Origin: an uncultured Collinsella sp.
Lineage (GTDB): Bacteria > Actinomycetota > Coriobacteriia > Coriobacteriales > Coriobacteriaceae
NCBI GenBank assembly: GCA_959026725.1
Contig: CAUFMG010000005.1
Coordinates: 1-64,000 of the forward strand
DNA: 64,000 bases
Direction of reading: 5' to 3'
The notes under the pieces: model-generated
The model's database searches: none
Told to the model about the DNA's origin: nothing
The model's input: the letters and a program-made list of their open reading frames with translations, nothing else
Shown here: piece after piece, positions 57,713 to 64,000 of the stretch
How positions within the stretch are numbered: the first letter of the stretch is position 1
How the letters are laid out: every line of letters starts with the position of its first letter
Program-made: the position numbers and the translations under genes

Positions 57713-60052
57713 ATGGCTCAAGATAAGTTCGACGTGGGCGGCATGACATGCGCCGCCTGCCAAGCGCATGTGGATCGCGCCGTGAGCAAACTCGACGGCG
57801 TCCAAAGCGTCGCGGTCAATCTGCTCGCCGGCTCTATGCTGGTGGACTACGACCCTGCGCAGGTCTCCCCCGACGACATCTGCACCGCTGTCGACCGCGC
57901 GGGCTACTCGGCCTCACCCATCAGCACGGGCACCGACGCTGTCCAAAGCGGAAGTGCGCAAGCCAGGTCCGGCGCCGCCCATATGGAGTCACCGACCAAA
58001 AAGTTGGAGGCCGCCGCCTCTGTCATGCGCACCCGCCTCATCGTCTCGATCGTATTCCTCATCCCACTGTTCTACATAGGCATGGGGCACATGCTCGGCT
58101 GGCCGCTGCCCGGCATCTTCACCGACCACACCCACAGCATGACGCTCGCGCTCACCGAGCTCGTCCTGCTCATTCCCATCGTCTACGTCAACGACGCGTA
58201 CTTTATCAACGGGTTTAAATCGCTCGCGCACGGCGCGCCCACCATGGACGCCCTTATTGCCGTGGGCGCCACCGCCTCCATCGCCTGGTCGCTCTACGCC
58301 ATGTTCATCATGGCCGATCAGCTAGCCGCAGGTCAGGTGCACGAGGCCATGATGACGAGCATGGACAACCTGTATTTTGAGAGCGCTGGCACCATCCTGT
58401 CGCTCGTCACCGTGGGCAAATACCTCGAGACGCGCAGCAAGTCCAAGACCGGCGGCGCTATCGAGGCGCTCATCGACTTAGCACCCAAGACCGCGACCGT
58501 CGTGGCAGAGGACGGCAGCGAGGCCACCGTCGACGTCGATGCCATTCTGCCCGGCCAGGTGCTGCGTGTGCGCCCCGGCGAGTCCATCCCTGTCGATGGC
58601 GTGGTGCTCGAGGGCAGCTCGGCCGTGGACGAGAGCGCGCTCACCGGCGAGTCCATCCCCGTGGAAAAGACCGCCGGCGACACCGTCAACGCCGCCACTG
58701 TCAACCGCACCGGCTCGTTTGCCTTCCGTGCCACACGCGTGGGCGCCGACACGTCGCTCGCCAAGATTATCCAGCTCGTCGAGGACGCCAACGCCACCAA
58801 GGCGCCCATCGCCCGCATGGCCGACAAGGTCGCCGGCGTGTTCGTGCCCGTGGTATTCGTGATCTCGGCCATGACCTTCGTGGCGTGGATGGCACTGACC
58901 GGTAGCGTGAACGAAGCGCTCACCTCCGCCGTCGCTGTGCTGGTGATCAGCTGTCCGTGCGCATTGGGTCTGGCCACGCCCGTCGCTATTATGGTCGGCA
59001 CCGGCAAGGGCGCCGAGATGGGCATTCTGTTCAAGAGCGCCGAGGCGCTGGAGAATCTGCGCAGCGTGGGCACCGTGGTGTTCGATAAGACGGGAACGGT
59101 CACTCGCGGCAAGCCTGCCGTGACCGATATCGTGGTAGCCACGCGCGCCGACGGATCGCCCGCCATGAGCGAAAAGGCGCTACTCAAGCTGGCCGCCGCG
59201 CTGGAGCGCTCAAGCGAACACCCGCTGGCCGAGGCGATTATGGCCGAGTGCGAGACGCGAGGGATTGTCGCGCGCGCCGTCGAGGACTTTGCCGCCGTAC
59301 CCGGGCGAGGCGTTACGGCGCGCGAGGGGCAAAACGCCATTGCCGCCGGCAATATGCGCCTGATGAACGAGCTGGGCGCGAAGGTGCCCGCGGGTCTTGC
59401 CGAACAGTTCGCCGCCGAGGGCAAGACGCCGCTGTTCTTTGCCAAGAACGGCGAGCTCGCCGGCACCATTGCCGTGGCTGACGAGGTCAAGGAAACGAGT
59501 GCCGGAGCCATCGCCGCACTGCGCTCGCTTGGCGTCGACGTGCGCATGCTCACCGGCGACAACCGAGTCACCGCCGAAGCAATCGCCCGCCGCGTGGGGC
59601 TGAGCAGCGAACAGGTCATCGCCGACGTCCTCCCCGCCGACAAGGAGCACCACGTACGCGAGCTGCAGGATGCGGGCAGCAAGGTCGCCATGGTGGGCGA
59701 CGGTATCAATGACTCCCCCGCCCTGGCGCGCGCCGACGTGGGCCTTGCTATCGGCACCGGCGCAGACATCGCCAAGGAGGGCGCCGACGTGGTACTCATG
59801 CGCAGCGACCTCATGGACGTCGCCCGTGCCATCGAGCTGTCGCGCGCCACAATTCGCAACATCAAGCAGGACCTGTTCTGGGCGCTGTTCTACAACGGTA
59901 TCGGCATTCCGCTCGCCGCGGGCGCGTTCTTCCCCCTCACCGGCTGGCAGCTCTCACCGATGTTTGGCGCCGCGGCCATGAGCCTGTCGAGCGTGTGCGT
60001 CGTGTCCAATGCCCTGCGCTTAAAATCCTTTATGCCTAAAGTGGCAAAATAG
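57713..60052 (+). CDS. copA: Copper-exporting P1B-type ATPase
   Basis: A 779-residue copper pump of the inner membrane. One N-terminal HMA domain binds Cu(I) (GMTCAACQAHV). Landmarks in order: transmembrane helices, TGES in SALTGESIPVEK, SCPCALGLATP in the membrane path, phosphorylation motif DKTGTVTRG, SSEHPLAEAI, and GDGINDSPALARADVG. All are intact. GAAAGGAGAAG precedes the ATG. Copper release should follow CsoR loss from the palindrome upstream. copZ and csoR follow, but two long palindromes separate the genes and may tune the downstream mRNA. Confidence 0.97.
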   Translation: MAQDKFDVGGMTCAACQAHVDRAVSKLDGVQSVAVNLLAGSMLVDYDPAQVSPDDICTAVDRAGYSASPISTGTDAVQSGSAQARSGAAHMESPTKKLEAAASVMRTRLIVSIVFLIPLFYIGMGHMLGWPLPGIFTDHTHSMTLALTELVLLIPIVYVNDAYFINGFKSLAHGAPTMDALIAVGATASIAWSLYAMFIMADQLAAGQVHEAMMTSMDNLYFESAGTILSLVTVGKYLETRSKSKTGGAIEALIDLAPKTATVVAEDGSEATVDVDAILPGQVLRVRPGESIPVDGVVLEGSSAVDESALTGESIPVEKTAGDTVNAATVNRTGSFAFRATRVGADTSLAKIIQLVEDANATKAPIARMADKVAGVFVPVVFVISAMTFVAWMALTGSVNEALTSAVAVLVISCPCALGLATPVAIMVGTGKGAEMGILFKSAEALENLRSVGTVVFDKTGTVTRGKPAVTDIVVATRADGSPAMSEKALLKLAAALERSSEHPLAEAIMAECETRGIVARAVEDFAAVPGRGVTAREGQNAIAAGNMRLMNELGAKVPAGLAEQFAAEGKTPLFFAKNGELAGTIAVADEVKETSAGAIAALRSLGVDVRMLTGDNRVTAEAIARRVGLSSEQVIADVLPADKEHHVRELQDAGSKVAMVGDGINDSPALARADVGLAIGTGADIAKEGADVVLMRSDLMDVARAIELSRATIRNIKQDLFWALFYNGIGIPLAAGAFFPLTGWQLSPMFGAAAMSLSSVCVVSNALRLKSFMPKVAK

Positions 60053-60084
60053 GATCACTATTACGTTCATTTAGAACGGGTTTT

Positions 60085-60170
60085 CCAGGTACCCGAGATT
60101 GACCTGAAAGAGGAGCGACGCGTACTTTGGTACGCGAGCGACGGTTTGAAGGTCAATCTCGGGTGCCTGG
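60085..60170. repeat. Palindrome between copA and copZ
   Basis: CCAGGTACCCGAGATTGACC (60085-60104) matches the complement of 60151-60170 with one difference. A nested CGCGTACTTTGGTACGCG lies at 60119-60136. There is no T-run. Confidence 0.85.
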
Positions 60171-60199
60171 GAAAGCCGACACAACAGAGAGGAATACCC

Positions 60200-60421
60200 A
60201 TGCGTTACAAGATCAAGACTTCCGGCCTTATGTGCGGCCACTGCGATGCCACCGTCGAGACGGCGCTGCTCAACGTGGCCGGCGTGACCGACGCCGACGC
60301 CGATCACGAGACCCAGACCGTCCAGGTGGAGTGCGCCGACACCGTGACCGCCGAGCAGCTCGCTGCCGCCGTCGAGGGCGCCGGCGAGAAGTTCCACGCC
60401 CTGTCCGTGACCGCCGCGTAG
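60200..60421 (+). CDS. copZ: Copper chaperone CopZ-type HMA protein
   Basis: A 73-residue HMA-domain protein that would carry Cu(I) to CopA. The motif is GLMCGHCDATVE with both Cys, followed by the beta-alpha-beta ferredoxin-like pattern. An AGAGAGGAA site precedes the ATG at 60200; the longer frame from 60146 runs through the palindrome and is rejected. Confidence 0.92.
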   Translation: MRYKIKTSGLMCGHCDATVETALLNVAGVTDADADHETQTVQVECADTVTAEQLAAAVEGAGEKFHALSVTAA

Positions 60422-60448
60422 CAGGCGCTGCCTACTCAATCCTCAGAA

Positions 60449-60513
60449 GTTGCGGTGAAATACGGACTGTTGAGCCGCCCTAGGCCTTTAAACAGTCCGT
60501 ATTTCACCGCAAC
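60449..60513. repeat. Palindrome with 23-bp perfect arms between copZ and csoR
   Basis: 60449-60471 and 60491-60513 are perfect complements over 23 bases (containing TGCGGTGAAATACGGACTG) around a 19-nt loop with CCTAGG. There is no T-run. Confidence 0.9.
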
Positions 60514-60556
60514 TGACGGGGGCATCCGGAAGATCGACCAGAAACGAGGACCCGCC

Positions 60557-60829
60557 ATGATGGCAGACCATAAATCGGTGACCCGCATGCTCAAGACGGC
60601 ACGCGGTCAGATCGACGGCATTTTGCGGATGGTCGATGAGGACTGTTATTGCGTCGATATCTCCACGCAGCTCATGGCCACACAGGCGCTCCTCGCGCGC
60701 ATTAACGCCGACGTGCTCAAGGCGCATATCGAGGGCTGCGTGACTTCGGCGATCGAATCGGGCGACGAAGACCTCAAGGCCGCCAAGCTCGCCGAGATCG
60801 AACGCGTCGTCGACAAGCTATCCAAGTAA
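60557..60829 (+). CDS. csoR: CsoR-family copper-sensing repressor
   Basis: A 90-residue all-helical repressor of the CsoR/RcnR class. The Cu(I) ligand pattern is present: Cys in DEDCYCVDIS, and His and Cys in KAHIEGC. The DNA-binding face includes RMLKTARGQIDGILRM. It is expected to bind the palindrome at 57638-57654. The ATG at 60557 has ACGAGGA upstream; a second ATG follows directly. The frame upstream of that start crosses the palindrome and is not coding. Confidence 0.93.
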   Translation: MMADHKSVTRMLKTARGQIDGILRMVDEDCYCVDISTQLMATQALLARINADVLKAHIEGCVTSAIESGDEDLKAAKLAEIERVVDKLSK

Positions 60830-60873
60830 TTGGGGCATTGGGGACAGACTTCTTTACACCGTCTTGGCATTCC

Positions 60874-60920
60874 GGGGACAGGTACGTTTGCGCCACATTG
60901 GTGCAGATTAACCTGTCCCC
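60874..60920. repeat. GGGGACAGGT palindrome
   Basis: GGGGACAGGT (60874-60883) faces ACCTGTCCCC (60911-60920). Another GGGGACAGAC lies just left near 60840. This GGGACAG wording also appears near 33495 and 39145. Confidence 0.65.
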
Positions 60921-60975
60921 CTTGCTCTAAATCGGGTATAAGGGCGTGCGGCATATCGAATGAAAGGCAATTTGC

Positions 60976-61449
60976 ATGAATGACTTTATGAAGGGTCGCA
61001 ATGGCGCCGACGAGCTCACCATCGTGATGGGTTTTGCCGGCATCGTCATCGCGATGATCGGATCGATGGCCCGCATCCAGTGGCTCAGCTGGATCGCCAT
61101 CGCCGTCATCGTGATTGGCGTGCTTCGCGGCCTGTCCAAAAATATCGATGCACGTCGCAAGGAGAACGAGGCCTTTGTCGCCGCGACTGCCAATGTTCCC
61201 GGCTTGGGCAAGTTCGTCGCCAGCTTGGGCGGCGGCGCTGCGGCGGCCAGCACCTCACGCGCGGCCGGAACGAGCAAGGAAGACTTTGAGCGTGCCAAGC
61301 GCACGGCCAAGAAGATGTGGAAGGGTCGCAAGACCACGGCATACCTCAAGTGCCCCAACTGCGGCCAGATGCTCTCCGTCCCCAAGGGCAAAGGCAAGAT
61401 CCGCGTCACCTGCCCCAAGTGCCACGCCAAGATGGAGACGCGCTCATAG
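60976..61449 (+). CDS. Small membrane protein with C-terminal zinc ribbon, function unknown
   Basis: A 157-residue protein. Two hydrophobic helices lie at about 15-48. A basic linker (GRKTTA) leads to a four-cysteine ribbon CPNCGQM...CPKCHAK near the C terminus. This is a common layout in Coriobacteria-type genomes, with no known role. An AAAGGCAA site precedes the start. A bidirectional terminator follows. Confidence 0.8.
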   Translation: MNDFMKGRNGADELTIVMGFAGIVIAMIGSMARIQWLSWIAIAVIVIGVLRGLSKNIDARRKENEAFVAATANVPGLGKFVASLGGGAAAASTSRAAGTSKEDFERAKRTAKKMWKGRKTTAYLKCPNCGQMLSVPKGKGKIRVTCPKCHAKMETRS

Positions 61450-61470
61450 CCGCCATACCATGGGACAAAT

Positions 61471-61506
61471 AAAAGCCGAGGCCTCGCACTGGGACCTCGG
61501 CTTTTT
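61471..61506. terminator. Bidirectional terminator
   Basis: AAAAGCCGAGG / CCTCGGCTTTTT forms an 11-bp stem with a T-run on each strand. It serves the zinc-ribbon gene (plus) and probably the amidohydrolase (minus). Confidence 0.88.
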
Positions 61507-61556
61507 CTGATTATGACAAAAGGATTGTCCCTTTGTCGCATCGCCATATCGCGCGC

Positions 61557-62927
61557 TTACGCCACGCCGTCGCGGGCGAGCTCCTCGGCCAGTGCCTCGG
61601 ACGGCATGGCCATAATCGCGTCGAGCTCGTTATCAACCTCGGGAATGCGCTTCACCTTGAGCTTGCGTACCAGATCGCCGCGACACATCACGTGCATCGG
61701 CTCACGCAGAGCGCACAGGTCATCGAGCGGGTTCTCGCGCGTCACCAGGATATCGGCGGCCTTGCCGCACTCGATTGTGCCGGTCTCGCCGCCCAGCCCC
61801 AGCAGCTCGGCGTTGACTTGCGTAGCCGTATGCAGTGCGAAGGCGTTGCTCACGCCGACATACTTGGCAAAATAGGCCACCTCACGCCACATGTCGTACT
61901 GCGTCACGAACGGGCAGCTCGAGTCCGTACCCAGGCCCACCTTAACGCCGGCTTCCAGTGCGGCACGGGCGCTCTCGATGATGCCCGAGCACACGATATC
62001 GCCGTTCTTCTTTTGCGTATCGGTCGAATGGGTCTTTTTCGGGTCGAGCAATACAAACGGCAGCGCCGGGCTGATAGTGCAGGTAACACTGGGCGCACGC
62101 CCCTCGAGTTGCGTGCCCGCGGCGCCACGGTACAGCTCCAGAATCTCGGGCGTCAACGGAGCGCCGTGCTCAATCGTGTCAACGCCGGCCTCAAGCGCGG
62201 CCTTCACGCCCTCGGTACTCTCGACATGGGCCATAACCGGCAGGCTCACCTCGTGCGCAGCCTTGCACGCCGCCGCGGCAACCTCGACCGGCATGCGCAG
62301 CACGCCCGGCTCGCCCACCTCGGTAGCGTCGAACACGCCGCCCGTCACGAACAGCTTAATGACGTCGGCACCACGCGCATACAGGTCGCGCACCTGTTCG
62401 GCTGCCTCGGCGGGACTGTTGGCCACCTGGGCGAACAAGCCCGCACCATGGCCGCCCGGCACCGTGACGCCCGTTCCCGGCGCCACCAGGCGAGGACCTT
62501 GATACTTGCCGGCATCGATAGCATCACGCACGGCCAGATCGGCAAACAGTGGGTCGCCCGCGCCGCGCACCGTGGTCACGCCGCTTGCCAGCTGCTGTTG
62601 GGCGCTGCCTTTGAGGATGTGGCGCACGATGGCGCGCCCCACGGGATTATCGAGCTTCTTCATCAGCGCACCCGCATCGCCCGCCGAAACCGGCTTGCCC
62701 GAACCGCACAGATGCACATGCATATTGATGAGGCCTGGCATGAGATACGCACCCGCCAGGTCGATAACCTCGGCACCCGCAGGCGCCTGCGCCACAGCAC
62801 TCGGCCCCATCCACGTGATGACACCGCGCTCAACAGTCACGGCCATATCAGGTTGCGGCTCCATATGCTCCGAACCATCCAGGACGGTCGCATTAATAAA
62901 CAACGTGGAACGATCGGCAGACGCCAT
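61557..62927 (-). CDS. Metal-dependent amidohydrolase (imidazolonepropionase/prolidase-like)
   Basis: A 456-residue cytoplasmic hydrolase of the amidohydrolase superfamily. The metal ligands are visible: HVH in MHVHLCG, Lys in IKLFVTGG, His in VMAHVEST and TIEHGAPL, and Asp in GLGTDSSCPF. A small beta-sandwich at both ends (LFINATVLDG, VTRENPLDDL) is typical. The substrate cannot be told; relatives cleave cyclic amides and peptides. The start at 62927 follows GGAGGAG; the longer frame to 63056 crosses repeat territory. Confidence 0.85.
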   Translation of the reverse strand: MASADRSTLFINATVLDGSEHMEPQPDMAVTVERGVITWMGPSAVAQAPAGAEVIDLAGAYLMPGLINMHVHLCGSGKPVSAGDAGALMKKLDNPVGRAIVRHILKGSAQQQLASGVTTVRGAGDPLFADLAVRDAIDAGKYQGPRLVAPGTGVTVPGGHGAGLFAQVANSPAEAAEQVRDLYARGADVIKLFVTGGVFDATEVGEPGVLRMPVEVAAAACKAAHEVSLPVMAHVESTEGVKAALEAGVDTIEHGAPLTPEILELYRGAAGTQLEGRAPSVTCTISPALPFVLLDPKKTHSTDTQKKNGDIVCSGIIESARAALEAGVKVGLGTDSSCPFVTQYDMWREVAYFAKYVGVSNAFALHTATQVNAELLGLGGETGTIECGKAADILVTRENPLDDLCALREPMHVMCRGDLVRKLKVKRIPEVDNELDAIMAMPSEALAEELARDGVA

Positions 62928-63075
62928 ATCGAGCTCCTCCCTCACGATTAACTTGAACATTTGTCCATTATCACCTAGTCCCGCTGGATTGCTGCAGACG
63001 CATCGGTTAACGGAGGGAAGAGGGGATGTGGGGGACGGAATACGTTGCAGTCCCACCCCAGCGACACCAGGGAAA

Positions 63076-63215
63076 TGTCTCGATCTGTAACAGGTACAGG
63101 GTTATTGGGCCCCTTGCTGTTACAGATCGAGACATTCGGTCGACGTTTCACCGGTTTGTCTCGATCTGTAACAGTTACGAGCTCAAATAACCTCTAAACG
63201 TTACAGATTGAGACA
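63076..63215. repeat. Palindrome cluster D: two units
   Basis: Copies at 63076-63134 and 63157-63215, step 81 bases. The arms are TGTCTCGATCTGTAACA and its complement; copy 2 has TTACAGATTGAGACA. It lies between two minus-strand genes and ends 8 bases after the stop of the AbiEi/DUF559-like gene. Confidence 0.92.
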
Positions 63216-63222
63216 AAACCTC

Positions 63223-64000
63223 TCAGCGCCCATACCACTGACGTCTCCACTCCTCAGCCAAATCGGGCCGTCGCGGAATACCCGCCAACCTCATTTTCTC
63301 GACCAGCTTCCCCGGGTCTTTGAGTTCGTTAAACGTAAACCGAAGCACCTTATGCCCGAGCATTGTCAGATGGGACTCCCGTTGACGTTCTGCCACGAAT
63401 GGGTCGACCGACTCCCGGCCCTCGCCGTTCTGCAAGGTGTACTTCCCCTTTCCGTCGAGCTCGCCGATGACACACGTCCCGTCCTCGAGCTGCCAAAAAT
63501 AGTCGACGCGAAATACCTGGCTCGGATCGAGCGGGTCGCGAAACTCCACCTGCAGCTCCGGAACCGGAAAGCCGTACGCAATAAAGAACGCTCGGAACCG
63601 AGACTCGCCGCCGTTTTCGGACAGCCCGTCCGCATACGACGCAATCACCTGCGCTCTGCGATGCCCGTGCTTGCCTTCACAATCTATACGAAGCCGCTCA
63701 CAAAAGTCATCGCGCGATACGCCCCTTGCCCTCAATGCAGAATCGGCAATCGCCAACCCGTACGAAAACGGCGCGCGCAGCAGGCAATCCTCCACCGTGC
63801 GCCAAAACGACGTCACCCGCACGCCATCAACACGCTCGAGCGTGCACGCCATCTGCGGACGCAACAACCTGCTCCCGCTGCTCAACGTCACCGAACAACC
63901 CGTCTTAACAAGAAAACGCGGCCCGAGCAGATCATTCGGCACCTCCAGACCCCACAAAAGCGCCGCGTCATATCCCCAAAACGCCCAATCGGGATGAAAT
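63223..64000 (-). CDS. AbiEi/DUF559-like protein, 5' end beyond the window
   Basis: At least 258 codons are open to the window edge (the frame continues from FHPDWAFWGYDAALLW into GLEVPNDLL), so the start is outside. The first part resembles the AbiEi-type antitoxin C-terminal region (TSFWRTVEDCLLRAP, then a run of helices). The C-terminal 110 residues look like a Vsr/DUF559 PD-(D/E)xK nuclease fold: ESRFRAFF, FRVDYFW, GELDGKGKY and HKVLRFTFNEL. Such proteins are frequent in Coriobacteriia as accessory genes. A defence or toxin-antitoxin role is possible but unproven. Confidence 0.65.
   Translation of the reverse strand, partial: FHPDWAFWGYDAALLWGLEVPNDLLGPRFLVKTGCSVTLSSGSRLLRPQMACTLERVDGVRVTSFWRTVEDCLLRAPFSYGLAIADSALRARGVSRDDFCERLRIDCEGKHGHRRAQVIASYADGLSENGGESRFRAFFIAYGFPVPELQVEFRDPLDPSQVFRVDYFWQLEDGTCVIGELDGKGKYTLQNGEGRESVDPFVAERQRESHLTMLGHKVLRFTFNELKDPGKLVEKMRLAGIPRRPDLAEEWRRQWYGR

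Noticed and set aside
49911..63215. Repeat clusters as a CRISPR array
   Set aside because: The repeated sites alternate in orientation, clusters have only two or three units, and no cas gene is present in the window.
49911..63215. Repeat clusters as ordinary intrinsic terminators
   Set aside because: The palindromes lack consistent T-runs, cluster A is in a divergent gap, and cluster C follows a separate good terminator.

Overview
The window reads as the chromosome of a Collinsella-like member of the Coriobacteriia (high-GC, Gram-positive, anaerobic gut actinobacteria). Supporting signs are the high GC and strong third-position bias, AGGAGG-type ribosome sites, a multi-subunit [FeFe] hydrogenase locus, formate-THF ligase, a one-domain superoxide reductase, an LPXTG surface protein and an AbiEi/DUF559-like protein. 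The genus is inferred from this gene content; there is no rRNA or other direct marker. I found no rRNA, tRNA or classical CRISPR array.

Layout. 0-9.4 kb: CDF metal exporter, a tail-repeat membrane protein, a tiny Cys-rich protein, fhs, the ruvC-ruvA-ruvB operon, a NAD-synthetase-like protein that has lost its catalytic motifs, and superoxide reductase. 9.5-24.3 kb: a minus-strand DNA-metabolism block (SWIM-SNF2 helicase, dnaE, addA, addB) and a YerC-type repressor. 24.6-32 kb: a holin-like membrane protein, an Rrf2 regulator divergent from cysK, mnmA, a one-gene HTH-HipA-like kinase, an M42 peptidase and fucO. 32-36 kb: an accessory stretch with an AT-rich islet (LURP-one-like protein, remnant of an ABC ATPase), a YoaK-type membrane protein and a very GC-rich IS110-family insertion whose 5' non-coding end is where a bridge RNA would lie. 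36-46.8 kb: YgiQ radical-SAM protein, a frameshifted CPBP protease, an orphan DinJ/RelB-type antitoxin, and a tight minus-strand operon NuoF/GltD-like flavoprotein - [FeFe] hydrogenase - Tat lipoprotein - fused ABC permease/ATPase, plus an EFR1-type ferredoxin. 47.4-64 kb: a DEAD-box helicase with a long RGG tail, an FHA protein followed by a membrane Ser/Thr kinase with a DUF6273-like outer domain, a 1121-aa CAP/coiled-coil LPXTG protein, the copper locus copA-copZ-csoR, a zinc-ribbon membrane protein, an amidohydrolase and a 5'-truncated AbiEi/DUF559-like gene.

The strongest unexplained signal is a family of ten 57-59 bp imperfect palindromes with arms GTCTCGATCTGTAACA / TGTTACAGATCGAGAC. 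They occur in four intergenic clusters (49911-50050, 53489-53707, 57342-57560, 63076-63215). Within each cluster copies recur every 79-82 bp, so a 16-bp site appears about every 41 bp in alternating orientation. The clusters lie in divergent, co-directional and post-terminator gaps alike, so simple terminator function does not explain them. They bracket the FHA/kinase pair, the surface protein and the copper locus. A second class of unrelated long perfect palindromes (30719-30848, 45889-45950, 60085-60170, 60449-60513 and others) also fills gaps.
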